Positions 10,791-22,742 of a stretch of 60,000 nucleotides of DNA are shown here, in pieces. Below the pieces are notes generated by a model. It was not told the origin of the DNA, did no database searches, and worked only from the letters and a program-made list of their open reading frames with translations. The DNA is taken from contig CM043946.1 of assembly GCA_014529385.2 (NCBI GenBank), positions 39,379,558 to 39,439,557 of the forward strand, given 5' to 3'. The first letter of the stretch is position 1, and every line of letters begins with the position of its first letter. This DNA is from Adiantum capillus-veneris (taxonomy: Eukaryota > Streptophyta > Polypodiopsida > Polypodiales > Pteridaceae). A program made the position numbers and the translations under genes.

Positions 10791-13700
10791 ATGGAATGGT
10801 ACATTGAAAGTGAAGACAACAATGACTTTGAGGGTGAGGAGAGCTACTCTAGCAGCTCAAGTGAAGATGAAGCCGGGGTGCATGAAGCTAGGTCCATGGA
10901 GTTTGACCACAACCTTTGCAATGTGGAGGGTGAAACATTGTTCAACATGGCTGCACATATATCTTCAAGGTATTTCACATTCACTAAAGATGCATATGCA
11001 TTGATGATTAAAACCTTGAAAGAAGACATATCCCCATCCTTGGATACACTAAAATCTTGCGATCCTAGAGGGTTGCTTGACCTCAAAAAGTGGCGAAAAA
11101 TGAAAGACATGTTGTGTGTGAGAGAAGGATGCAATAGGGAACTTTTTATTTGTCTCAAATCAGATCCTTTGCTTAGGATTCCTTGTGTTGAGGACTGGAA
11201 AATTATTGTGAAAGAAGCACATTGTATGGAAGGCTTACCCCATCATAGAGATCTCACATCCACAATCAATACCTTGCGGTCAACTTGGTGTATTGATCTC
11301 AAGCGTGGTGGAATTCCATTGTCCTTCATCAAAGAATAGGTCATATCATGTGGATGTGGCCGCCAAAGGAAGACCAATGTCACTCGAGGTACCTTTGATC
11401 TCAACAGGGCTCCAGCATATGAAATACATACAACACGGGCTAATTTGGACATGCAATTAGATCATCTTATGATTGAGCACAAAGTAAGGCTCGTTATGGT
11501 GCGATCTTCAAGGAAACATCTTCTTTCAAGTGTTATGATTGAATACAAATTTCATAGGGGTGGAAAGACAAAGCATGTTGGAAAGATAAGAAGGCTAAGG
11601 ACATCGAAGAGGTGTGGTTGCTTATTCAAGTTCAATTGCCCAATGAAGGTGACGAGGTTACGATACATATTTACCCCATTCATGATGGCCATACTCCAGG
11701 TAGTCGGAGTGACCTCTACCACCTTCCTGTCCATCCAGTTGTCGTAGGGTGTTGCAAAGAGGATTTACTTGATGTTGGTAGTTCCCGTCATGCTGCACAA
11801 ATGTCACTTTCAAAAGAAAAATACCAAATGGAGCGGGCTTCCATGCTTGATCGCACTATCTATCGCTTCTTCGTGATCCCAAGGGAAGTCCAACTACTAT
11901 CATTCCAGAAGCGCATGGAAGGTATTCTTTGTCATGCTAAATTTTCATCTTTTGAATTTCGTGTAGAGTCCTTATAAAAGACATTTGTTTTTAGGAAGGA
12001 TCCCCAATGATGATTGGTCAACCATGTATACGGAGGTTAGAGTGTTGCAAGAGCAACATAAGGTGACAAGTTATCTTTTACTCCCCAAGTTCATGCTTCT
12101 ACGTTCTATATTCCAAACATTGGTAATTGTTTTGCTTGTAGGTTGTTTATTTTCAACCTTACAATCCAACAGCAAGAGGTCCAAAGGATAAGCCACTCAT
12201 CCTAATTTTTCAAGATGATTGGATGTTGCAAATGGCTAAGCGTTTTTCTCGAAACAACTCATGGGCAATAGATAGCACTTTCAAAACAAATGTATATGGG
12301 CTTCCCCTTTTTGCATCCGTGCTACCAAATCAACTTGGATAAGGGATCCCTATTTGGTTTATGTTGTGCACCCAAGATGCAGGGGCTCACCATAATGTCA
12401 TTGCCTTGGAGGTAACTCTATGGATAGTACTTTCAAGAATGGGAGACATCCGACCCACCACTTTGGTCATTGACAAGTCGCAACAAGAATTAGAGGCATT
12501 TCTTAAGGTGGTCAATGAAGATCCACATTGTTGGGAGACAACAAATGAAGGAGAGCATCGCCAAATTTCATGTCACATTATTCTATGTTGGTTCCATGCT
12601 AAAAAAGCATGGGTAGATAACCTCCTTCCTCAGATGAGCATCATGGTTCTTGAGATTTATGACAATCATGTATTCAAGTTATCAAAATTGGCTTGGTTCT
12701 CACTTTAGGTTCTAAAAGAGATTAGAAGCGAAATCTACATGGAAATGTCAAATCTCATCCAATGCCCAAGTGAGGTTGACTTTGATGGTAGATTTCAACA
12801 ACTACTTCTTCGATATGCAGCGTATCCCAATGTGGTACAATATGTCACTAATGGGTGGTGTGGGAGATTTTGTAAATGGAGATCGAGTTGGCCAAAGTTT
12901 GGAAGACTTTTTTCCCATGGAAATGCTGATACCACAAATTTGGTAGAGCGTTTGTGACAGTACATCAAATACACTCTACTAGAGGCACGTATAAATCGCT
13001 CCATAGTGGACTTGATTCATGCATTGGTTTGCGATTCAAAGAGTGGGGCCCGCATGGGTGGGACATTGTTGAAGTTCTTTATGCAAAAACAAGAAATAGG
13101 TTTGTATTTTGCCTTGCTTAGTAGGTGCTTGATGTTCATAGCTGCATGTTTATGTAATTTATGTATGCAGCTGACTCTGGTCTATTTGGAGTTCAAGGAT
13201 CCTCTCAAAAACACACCAACAAGCTACGGGAGGGCGAGAAAATTTTGCAGCTATATGCACTTGACCCCTCTAGCCTTCAAGTTATCAATGAACTATTGAT
13301 GCAATTCAAATTACAGAGCTCAAGTATACCTACCCAGTGGTACAATGTCAGTTTACAAGCAAACTATTGCGACTGTCCTGATTGGTCCTTTGAATACAAA
13401 CATCTTTATGGCGTAAGATTGATTATCACACAACATTACCCTCACATGAATGCTATTCTCCCAATTGTGGATAAGGCACATGAGATGATGGATGGGCCTC
13501 ATCATCATGAACCTGATCAATGCAACCAAGAAGAGGATTTAATGAAGAGTCTACGGAGCTCAAAGACCTACTTCTATCGATAGAATGAGAACTTCCAAAT
13601 AAAACTATGAAAGAGGTAGAGCTTATACTCCACCAAGTGAACGTTGCAAGAGACTCCATGAGATCATTGGTGAGTCCAAAGGAGATAGACTTGCCAGCTA

Positions 13701-14212
13701 GAGGAAGTATTCGCCAAGTCCAAGAGCATGTCACCCTAACCCGTCTTGGTCATGGAAGGCAAAAGGTGGATATGGGAGGTCTACTCACCCAATCCGAAAA
13801 GCCTGCTCATCAAACCGGAAAGTTTAGAAGAAATCATCAACGTGGCCGCCGCCGCATCCGATTGGGCAAGCGTCCTCGCATTTTTTGTTCGCATTGTTGT
13901 ACAAAAACTCTATTAGTGGATCGTGCATCCACCTTTTGTTGTCATATTTGTAATGCTTTACTCCCCTTGACAAATCGTCATAGTGGAGTAAAGGACGTGG
14001 AAGGTCTTATTGGACGGACCGTCCAAGTTTGTGATGGTGTGAGAAGCTTTTATGCCACAATTTCTTCTTGTGAGCATGCGAGAACAACTGATGGTGAGCG
14101 CTCTTTCACCCTAGCCACATATGATGGTAGCTCTTACTCTATCCAAGCCTCTTCAACGAGATTTTTACTGATGTTTACACAAAGTCCACCTATTCAATTG
14201 AAACTTTTGTAA
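10791..14212 (+). pseudogene. MULE transposase with SWIM zinc finger, degenerate
   Basis: Starts MEWYIESEDNND at 10791 with an acidic head. A Cys/His DNA-binding segment follows (SKRCGCLFKFNC, then IHIYPIHDGHTPGS, about 11600-11710), resembling WRKY/FAR1-like zinc modules. The DDE core shows SWAIDSTFKTN (12260), TTLVIDKSQQELEAF (about 12455) and CWFHAKKAW (12586). A SWIM finger lies at about 13345-13430 (NYCDCPDWSFEYKHLYG, third Cys replaced). The C-terminus has two CxxC pairs (FCSHC, FCCHIC). Introns are visible at 11932-11994, 12063-12141 and about 13100-13170. Lesions: in-frame stops near 11337, 12340 and 12956, and a frameshift near 11640. It would catalyse element transposition if intact; here it is probably dead. 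Confidence 0.82.
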
Positions 14213-14280
14213 TCGATAGTTTGAAATGACATGGGTTTGTGAAGTTGAAGATGTTGCACTACTATCTTTTCACATGGTTT

Positions 14281-14500
14281 TTAGTGTTGCAGCCCAAATT
14301 TACTTTTACAGCCCCAATTTACAAAATTCCAGAGAGTAATTTTTGTGCTGCCCGAAATTACAAAATTCCAGAGAGTAGTTTTTGTGCAGCCCGAATTTAC
14401 AAAATTCCGGATAGTAGTTTTTGTGCGACCCGAATTTACTTGACACCCGAATTATAAAGTTCCAGAGAGCTACTTATACGTAGCTCGAATTTACAAATAA
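14281..14500 (-). repeat. Tandem CCCGAATTTAC-type repeats behind the transposase
   Basis: About seven copies of a variant of CCCGAATTTACAAAATTCC, spaced 23-55 bp. The core is the reverse complement of the GTAAATTCGGG motif at both element ends. It recurs inverted at 17510-17690 and 21705-21950. Confidence 0.8.
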
Positions 14501-14564
14501 CAAGAGAGACAAAAAAATCCTTCACCATAATCAAAAGCATATAGCCACACAAAAAATCAAAAGC

Positions 14565-14573
14565 CATGACTAT
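14565..14573 (+). other. Intact internal target site CATGACTAT
   Basis: The uninterrupted form of the nine bases that flank the internal transposon ends at 17438-17446 (inverted) and 18499-18507. Confidence 0.8.
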
Positions 14574-15036
14574 AGCATATCCAGCGAGTACTCATCAAAA
14601 TCATAAGCAAATTATCCTAACCATAACAAAATGATGAGACCATTAAGTGCTCACAATAACCATAAACAAAATCGTAACATTTCCATCGAAAGTCACAACC
14701 AAACATTCAAAACCATAACCATTACATATACAACGAGTACTCTCCAAAATCATAAGCAAATCACCCTAACCATAACCAAAATCGTAACATTTCCATCAAG
14801 CGCTCATGAAAGTCATAACCAAACATTCAAAACTATAACCATTACATATCCAGGGAGTACTCACCAAAATCATAAGCAAATCACGCTAACCATAACCAAA
14901 ATCGTAACATTTCCATCAAGCGCTCATGAAAAGTCATAACCAAACACTTAAAATTAAAACCATTACATATCCAGGGAGTACTCACCAAAATCATAAGCAA
15001 ATCACCCTAATCATAACCAAAATCGTAACATTTCCA
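14574..15036 (+). repeat. 120-bp minisatellite, array 1 (~4 units)
   Basis: The unit is about 120 bp: AGTCATAACCAAACATTCAA, then ACCATTACATATCCAG, then CATAAGCAAATCACCCTAAC, then AAATCGTAACATTTCCATCA. It lies between the 3' ends of the two convergent genes. The unit is a multiple of three, so long repeat-peptide frames appear, but nothing else supports translation. Confidence 0.85.
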
Positions 15037-15065
15037 TCCTCATGTGACCTATTCAATGATATTAC

Positions 15066-16197
15066 TTATGAGTGTGTAATCATTACAAAACAACACTTAA
15101 AAACCTTCCTTGAAATACGCCATACCGTGTATTCTTTATTGCCAAAGGATGACCCAAACTCATGATTCCAATCGGAGAGGAGATATCTATATGAGTGTGA
15201 TCCATCGAACCCGTTTGACGACCAAGCTACAAATTGAGCTATCTTAACATACAAACCGCATATGAAAGTGCAAACACATTAGTTGATGGGCTTGAAATCA
15301 TGATGAGGTAATACCTTACGCATGTTTTCCCTTGGTTTCTTGCGAACTAGTAGTTTGGCAAGCTTCTTTGCCTTCGTTGAGGTACTCCCCTCATTCTTAA
15401 GCTGTGGCTACCATAGAGCAAAAGAAAAGATGTATTAAACAATAAACTTAAAGCTCTAAACCAAGCAAGAAAGCATTTTGAACTCTCCATCTTACCAATG
15501 TAGTGACATCATTATTGTTCTCTTTCTCACTCAAATCATCTTGACTCATAGAGCAATCATGACTATGTTGCTCTTCCTTCATTACTTGTTGTCCATCTAC
15601 AACTCCTTTATAGCTTCTAAACTAAAGAATTCAAGAAAACAAGTTAGCAAACACATTTTCCTTATAACCCCATCAATATACATGATTGTCACGCATGAAA
15701 AAAGCAATCTTACCATGGCATTGTATCCTTTAGCAATTTTGGCTTGCATTTTGGCAATTCGTTCTGGCATGCCATTCTCCCACACCGCCATCTGCTCCTC
15801 CATATATTTTTCCAGCCATTCCCCATAAGGAATTTTAGTTTTAAGAGAGCTCAACATCCACCTCTTCTTTGAACCCTTGCGTAAATCCTCCTGATGCTTT
15901 CTTCTTGCAAGCTTAATGCGAGTGTCAAGACTTGCAAAGCGCGCCTTTGATTGTCTATGAGACCGCGACCCTAATTCACCCTTTTGGCTATTTTTAGGTC
16001 GTCCAACGGATCTACGAGGAATGTCAATAGTGATACTATGTCTCTCATTTATGTGATGAATGATATCCGCACGCTTCTCCCATGGTTTACCCCATTACGG
16101 ACAATCTTCATCAACTCGACAATAGCATACAAGAGCCCCATCTCTCTCTCTCTCTCTCTCTCATGACCTCGATGTAGTATTGGGGTTCCTATATTAT

Positions 16198-16296
<99 letters not shown>

Positions 16297-16523
16297 CGTG
16301 CGTGCGTGAGTGTGTGTGTGTGTGTGTGCACATTTGTGTGAGATGCACGCACACAAAACATTCATGTATCCTCTACTAAGAAGCTTACCGTTCTAGAAGC
16401 TTCAATATCGAGCATACGCGTCTCTTTTTGTGAATCACATGTCTGACTAGACGAAGCTTCTATTGTCTTGCGACAACGTATCTTCCCTTTGCCTTTCTTT
16501 GCACGACTGGATGATTTAGCCAT
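15066..16523 (-). pseudogene. Ulp1-like protease gene, copy 1 (N-terminal exons only)
   Basis: Start ATG at 16523 (MAKSSSRAKKGKGK, basic head). Exon 2 carries a Cys/His-rich stretch and an AT-hook-like IPRRSVGRPK, and ends with EEQMAVWENGMPERIAKMQ. Exon 3 is 15621-15496 (acidic, donor intact) and exon 4 is 15401-15315 (KKLAKLLVRKKPRENMRK); a further exon, FDGSHSYRYLLSDW, lies near 15100-15200. A (TC)11 tract at 16141-16162 falls in exon 2 and shifts its frame. The catalytic exons present in copies 2 and 3 are absent: the sequence runs from exon 5 straight into array 1. Function is assigned from those copies. Confidence 0.75.
16141..16328. repeat. (TC)n, (TC)n and (TG)n microsatellites in protease copy 1
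   Basis: TC tract 16141-16162 in exon 2; TC tract about 16201-16251 running into TG about 16251-16328 in intron 1. The minus-strand frames made of Arg-Glu or Thr-His repeats are by-products. Confidence 0.9.
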
Positions 16524-16944
16524 TGCCGGGAGTGATATACTTTTGACATGCACACAAGAATGCATGCATAAGAAAACACCCACATCTTCAACCTATCAAG
16601 CCTACTTAGCATAATCTCAAGACCTATTTAATAGTGAACACTTGCATCGGACAAGATGCAATACAACATCTTTAAACGTCGACTCAAGGTACCTGTGCAA
16701 TGCACAACGTCAATCCTACGGAGATGGTGGCGGTCGTGTCTTGAGGATCGTTAATTGATTGGCTGCTTCTTCGACCTTCAAATAGTGGCACCAATACGCT
16801 CTTCAAGCTTCCATTGCATTACATTTGTTGTAGTCTATCTTGCACGAGCAACCTCGCATAAGTCCCTCCTCCAACCCCTTATCCTCCTCAAGTATGGACT
16901 TGCTCGAAAGCCTGAGAGTACATTGCCCCTCAGCCTTGCTGAGT
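16524..16944. other. 5' flank of protease copy 1
   Basis: Probably leader and promoter of the minus-strand protease gene. It is repeated at 21227-21675 and 26406-26860. No separate gene is seen. Confidence 0.5.
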
Positions 16945-17436
16945 GAGGACCACCAGCCCCGATAGAGAAGGCTGCACAGGGATTGCGTCGTGCGTGCACG
17001 TTGCCTTGTTTGCCTCCCTACGCGAACCAGGCTGCGAGCTCCCTCGTGCGTACAGCAAACAGCTTATTTTCAGCAATTCGGCCACCTACACAGCCCGACT
17101 CCCTTCGTGCGTGTGTGCTGCCCTATTTGCCTTACTGCGCAAACCACGCTGCCCAGCCGCGCGAGGACCTGCGCGTTGCCTCAACGTGCCCTGTTTGCCT
17201 TACTGCGCGAACTAGGCTGCCCAACCGCGCAAGGATCTGCGCGTTGCCTCAGCGCGCCCTGTTTGCCTTACTGCACGAACGAGGTTGCGAGCCCCCTCCT
17301 ACGTACGACTAAGAAAGCGACATGCCACAACTTCAAAAATCCGGTAAAACTCGTAAATTCGGGCCAATCCCGCCAACGACCTAGATCGACCCATCGTCGA
17401 TCCCATTCGAGCCCGCCCGTGCAACATAGTGAGGAG
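16945..17436 (+). repeat. GC-rich right subterminal region and internal right terminus
   Basis: Holds about four units of a 68-bp repeat (GCCCTGTTTGCCTTACTGCG...) at 17007-17300, one GTAAATTCGGG near 17353, then the TIR ending ATAGTGAGGAG at 17436. It recurs at about 26885-27301. GC content is visibly above the surroundings. The short frames here are compositional. Confidence 0.8.
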
Positions 17437-18498
17437 GATAGTCATGGCCTTTGATTTTTTGTGTGGCTATATGCTTCTGATTATGGTGAAGGATTTTTTG
17501 GTCTCTCGTGTTATTTGTAAATTCAGGTTGCGCATAAGTAGCTCTCTGGAACTTTGTAAATTCGGGTGTCAAGTAAATTCGGGCTGCACAAAAGCTACTC
17601 TCTGGAATTTTGTAAATTCGGGCTGCACAAAAATTACTCTCTGGAATTTTGTAAATTGGGGCTGTAAAAGTAAATTCGGGCTGCAACACTAAAAACCATG
17701 TGAACAGACAGTAGTGCAACATCATCAACTTCACAAACCCATGTCATTTCAAACTGCCGATTACAAAAGTTTCAATTGAATAGGTGGACTTTGTGTAAAC
17801 ATCATTAAAACTCTCGTTGAAGAGGCTTGGATAGAGTAAGAGTACCATCATATGTGGCTAGGGTGAAAGAGAGCTCACCGTCAGTTATTTCCACATGCTC
17901 ACAAGAAGAAATTGTGGCATAAAAGCTTCTCACACCATCACAAACTTGGACGGTCCGTCCAATAAGACCTTCCACGTCCTTTACTCCAGTATGACGATTT
18001 GTCAAGGGGAGTAAAGCATTACAAGTATGACAACAAAAGGTGGATGAAGGATACACTAATAGAGTTTTTGTACAACAATGCAAACAGAAAATGCGAGGAT
18101 GCTCATCAAATCGGATACGATGGCGGCCACGTTTACTTATTTTCCCGAATTTACAAATGTGACCCGAATTTACCAACATCATACTTCCAACCAATTTATA
18201 TACAACGTGTGACATGATAGGCTTTTTACCATCATATTTTAAACAACACCCTTAAAGGACACATGCACTTTTACAAACATAGTTATCCCACTCCACTTCC
18301 CAAAGGTGATCTCCCGTCACTCACATTTATCCGCGCCGCCCCCACCTGAGTTTACTACTTTTCCCGAATTTACTAATTTTCCCGAATTTACAAAATGCCG
18401 TCGCGCTCCGATCTACGGCCCTCATTCATGGATGTGACTCCCGACCCTCCTTTCACATTGATCCCATTTGAACATGCCCGTGCAAGATAGTGAGGAGG
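17437..18498 (-). pseudogene. Inverted left half of the MULE with deleted transposase
   Basis: The reverse complement reads left terminus (18498 to about 18122), then the transposase 3' part (about 18121-17770, the CxxC...CxxC tail), then the GTAAATTCGGG array, ending at ATAGTCATG (17438-17446). About 3 kb of transposase (equivalent of roughly 10690-13845) is missing. It lies head-on against the right terminus at 17436. Confidence 0.85.
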
Positions 18499-19335
18499 CA
18501 TGACTATAGCATATCCAACGAGTACTCATCAAAATCATAAGCAAATTACCCTAACCATAACAAAATGATGAGACCATTAAGTGCTCATAATAACCATAAA
18601 CAAAATCGTAACATTTCCATCGAAAGTCACAACCAAACATTCAAAACCATAACCATTATATATCCAACGAGTACTCTCCAAAATCATAAGTAGATCACCC
18701 TAACCATGACCAAAATCGTAACATTTCCATCAAGCGCTCATGAAAGTCCTAACCAAACATTCAAAACTATAACCATTACATATCCAGGGAGTACTCACCA
18801 AAATCATAAGCAAATCACGCTAACCATAACCAAAATCGTAACATTTCCATCAAGCGCTCATGAAAATTCATAACCAAACACTTAAAACTATAACCATTAC
18901 ATATCCAGGGAGTACTCACCAAAATCATAAGCAAATCACCCTAATTATAACCAAAATTGTAACATTTTCATCAAGCACTCATGAAAAGTCATAACCAAAC
19001 ATTCAAAACTATAACCATTATATATCCAGCGAGTACTCTCCAAAATCATAAGCAAACCACCCTAACCATAACCAAAATCGTAACATTTCCATCAAGTGCT
19101 CATGAAAGTCATAGCCAAGCATTCAAAACCATAACCATTACATATCTAGCAAGTACTCACCAAAATCATAAGCAAATCACCCTAACCATAACAAAAAAAA
19201 TGATGAGCCCATTAGGTGCTCACGATAACCATAGCCAAAATCGTAACATTTTCATCAAGTACTCATGAAAATCATAACCAAACAATCAAAACTATAACCA
19301 TTACATATCCAGTGAGTACTCACCAAAATCATGAC
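18499..19335 (+). repeat. 120-bp minisatellite, array 2 (~7 units)
   Basis: Same unit as array 1, starting with the target bases CATGACTAT at 18499. Several units keep an open frame of 40 codons each. Confidence 0.85.
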
Positions 19336-19622
19336 TAGATAATCCGAACCTTTGTCATAACCATAACATTAAAACCATGACAACAAGATCGTCATACATA
19401 TAACTTTGATCAATATAATAAGAAAATGTCATCCAAAACATTTGTCATAACCATGTCACGGGAGACAAAAAGAGGCTTCCAAAAACTTAAAGCCATATTC
19501 GTAGGTTTACAAAAAAGATAATTGTTGGCTTATGAAAGCATATCAAAACTACGAAGAGAACTTGTATAACGAGAGAACTGCATGTAACCACCGAAGGTTG
19601 TGCACAAGAAACCAAGTGAAAT

Positions 19623-20972
19623 TTATTTTGCATTGTCCATAGCTTCTTCATTAGCCCAAGTACCAAGGTCCACCTTTAATGTCTCCACCTCATCATGAGT
19701 AAACCAATTCACGATAAACTGCAAACGTTAACATCATTAGTTCGTGACCATAACAAAGATCTCCGTTAGGCATGTATAACGCATAATAGAGATGTCATGC
19801 ATTACTTACACAATTTCTTGATGCTATGAGACCATAATCTTCTTCAATCAAGAGCTTCATGACCAACATAACATAGAATCCACAATCTTTTGTGTTTGAT
19901 TGCATTGGCATCTAAACAACATTCATAAGAAGAGATTTCATACACAAACCCAACAAAAAACATCACAATCTCTAAAAGCGCACCTCCATTGTTTGCGTGT
20001 GGAAATCTTTAGGATGGCATAGCTCCTTTCTAAGTTCCAAATGCGTTGCATAAGCAGAAAAATGTTGTAAAACTCTACAAAAGAAGAGCATACTACTTGA
20101 AGATGAGAGCACACTTATCAAAGTACAAAGACATGTTGAAACACATACCTCTGCAAAGGTGGGATGTAATGGTTAATAGACCGCAAAGAGAGTGAATCAA
20201 AGAAAAGGATAGTGCTCCTATCATTTGAAAGGCATGATAGCGGACATGCCCAACAATTGTAAAGTACTGCAAGCGTCCAATGAACCCTAAAACCACCAAA
20301 AGCCATCAGTAAGGATTAAAAGGGGGCACCTAATTTGCATCAAAATCTATGTAATAATGAATGTCCATCTACTACTCCTTTATAGCTTCTAGACAAAAGA
20401 ATTCAAGAAAACAAGTTAGCAAACACATTTTCCTTATAACCCCATCAATATACATGATTGTCACGCATAAAGAAAGCAATCTTACCATGTCATTTTATCC
20501 TTTAGCAATTTTGGCTTGCATTTTGGCAATTCGTTCTGGCATGCCATTCTCCCACACCGCCATCTGCTCCTCCATATATTTTTCCAGCCATTCCCCATAA
20601 GGAATTTTAATTTTAAGAGAGCTCAACATCCACCTCTTCTTTGAACCCTTGCGTAAATCCTCCTGATGCTTTCTTCTTGCAAGCTTAATGCGAGTGTCAA
20701 GACTTGCAAAGCGCGCCTTTGATTGTCTATGAGACCACGACCCTAATTCACCCTTTGGCTATTTTTAGGTCGTCCAAAGGATCTACGAGGAATGTCAATA
20801 ATGATACTATGCCTCTCTTTTATGTGATGAATGATATCCACACGCTTCTCCCATGGTTTACCCCATTGCGGACAATCTTCATCAACTCGACAATAGCGTA
20901 CAAGAGCCCCATCTCTCTCTCTCTCTCTCTCTCTCTCAAGACCTCGATGTAGTATTGGGGTTCCTACATTAT

Positions 20973-21008
<36 letters not shown>

Positions 21009-21226
21009 GTGCGTGAGTGTGTGTGTGCACACACATTTGTGTGAGACGCACACACACAAAACATTCATGTATCCTCTACTAAGAAGCTTACCATTGTAGA
21101 AGCTTCAATATCGAGCATACACGTCTCTTTTTGCGAATCACATGTCTGACTAGACAAAGCTTCTATTGTCTTGCGACAACGTATCTTCCCTTTTCCTTTC
21201 TTTGCACGACCGGATGATTTAGCCAT
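19623..21226 (-). pseudogene. Ulp1-like (peptidase C48) protease gene, copy 2; catalytic exons open
   Basis: The C-terminal exons 20286-20149, 20074-19984, 19911-19810 and 19718-19623 join in frame through GT-AG introns to a TAA. They show the SUMO-protease (Ulp1) catalytic pattern: VHWTLAVLYN (His), ILFFDSL (Asp) and QSNTKDCGFYVM (Gln and nucleophile Cys). The N-terminal end begins MAKSSGRAKKGKGK at 21226. A deletion at about 20350 removes the middle exons seen in copy 3 (roughly 24520-25520), so copy 2 cannot make the full protein. A (TC)n expansion also disturbs exon 2. Members of the family cleave SUMO or related conjugates; the substrate here is unknown. Confidence 0.85.
20911..21036. 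repeat. (TC)n and (TG)n microsatellites in protease copy 2
   Basis: TC tract about 20912-20937 (exon 2) and 20977-21006, then short TG/CA-rich sequence (intron 1). Confidence 0.9.
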
Positions 21227-21689
21227 TGCCGGGAGCGATATACTTTTGACATGCGCACAAGAATGCATGCATAAGAAAACACCCACATCTTCAACCTATC
21301 AAGCCTACTTAGTATAATCCCAAGACCTATTTAATAGTGGACACTTGCATCGGACAAGATGCACTACAACATATCTTAAAACGTCGACTCAAGGTACCTG
21401 TGCAATGCACTACGCCGATCCTACCGAGATGGTGGCGGTCGTGTCTCGAGGATCGTTAATTGATTGGCTGCTTCTTCGACCTTCAAATAGTGGCACCAAA
21501 ACGCTCTTCAAGCTTCCATTGCATTACATTTGTTGTAGTCTATCTTGCACGAGCAACCTCGCATAAGTCTCTCCTCCAACCCCTTATCCTCCTCAAGTAT
21601 GGACTTGCTCGAAAGCCTGAGAGTACATTGCCCCTTGGCCTTGCTTGCCCCTCGGCCTTGCTAAGTGAGGACCACTAGCCCCGATAGAG
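21227..21689. other. 5' flank of protease copy 2, cut at 21689
   Basis: Follows the 16524-16970 equivalent as far as CCCCGATAGAGA, then jumps into the inverted body. The GC-rich subterminal repeats and the right terminus are missing. Confidence 0.75.
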
Positions 21690-22742
21690 ACGTCTCTCTT
21701 GTTATTTGTAAATTCAGCCTGTGCATAAGTAGCTATCTGGAACTTTGTAAATTTGGGTTTCAAGTAAATTTGGGTTGCACAAAAACTACTCTCTAGAATT
21801 TTGTAAATTCGGGCCGTAAAAGTAAATTTGGGTTGCACAAAAACTACTCTCTAGAATTTTGTAAATTCAGACTGTAAAAGTAAATTAAGGCTGCACAAAA
21901 TTACTCTCTGGAATTTTGTAAATTGGGGGTGTAAAAGTAAATTCGGGCTGCAACACTAAAAACCATGTGAAAAGACAGTAGTGCAACATCTTCAACTTCA
22001 CAAACCGATGTCATTTCAAACTGCCGATTACAAAAGTTTCAATTGAATAGGTGGACTTTGTGTAAACATCATTAAAACTTTCATTGAAGAGGCTTGGATA
22101 GAGTAAGAGCTACCATCATATGTGGCTAGGGTGAAAGAGCGCTCACCATCAGTTCTTTTCGCATGCTCACAAGAAGAAATTGTGGCATAAAAGCTTCTCA
22201 CACCATCACAAACTTGGACGCTCTGTCCAATAAGACCTTCCATGTTCTTTACTCCACTATGACGATTTGTCAAGGGGAGTAAAGCATTACAAGTATGACA
22301 ACAAAAGGTGGATGCACGATCCACTCATAGAGTTTTTATACAACAATGTGAACAAAAAATGCGAGGACGCTCGTCAAATCGGATGCGATGGCAGTCACGT
22401 TTACTTATTTTCCCGAATTTACAAATGTGACATGAATTTATCAACATCGTACTTCCAACCAATTGATATACAACGTGTGACATGATAGGCTTTTTACCAT
22501 CATATTTTAAACAACACCCCTAAAGGACACATGCACTTTTACAAACATAGTTATCCCACTCTGGTTCCTGATCTCCCGTCACTCACATTTATCCGCGCCG
22601 CCCCCACCCGAATTTACTACTTTTTCCGAATTTACAAAATGCCGTCGTGCTCCGATCTACGGCCCTTATTCGTGGATGTGACTCCCGACCCTCCTCCCCC
22701 ATTGATCCCATTTGAACATGCCCGTGCAAGATAGTGAGGAGG
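21690..22742 (-). pseudogene. Second inverted left half with deleted transposase
   Basis: Near copy of 17500-18498: GTAAATTCGGG array, transposase tail (about 22028-22324 on the minus strand), left terminus ending ATAGTGAGGAGG at 22742 followed again by CATGACTAT. The ATAGTCATG partner is absent, because its far side was lost at the 21689 junction. Confidence 0.82.

Noticed and set aside
14631-15165. Long frames of repeated peptide in the 120-bp arrays as genes
   Set aside because: They arise because the unit is a multiple of three and lacks stops in one frame; no start context, family match or conservation supports them.
16983-17454. Cys/Leu-rich frames in the GC-rich right subterminal region
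   Set aside because: Overlapping frames of similar length in all phases over a 68-bp repeat; compositional.
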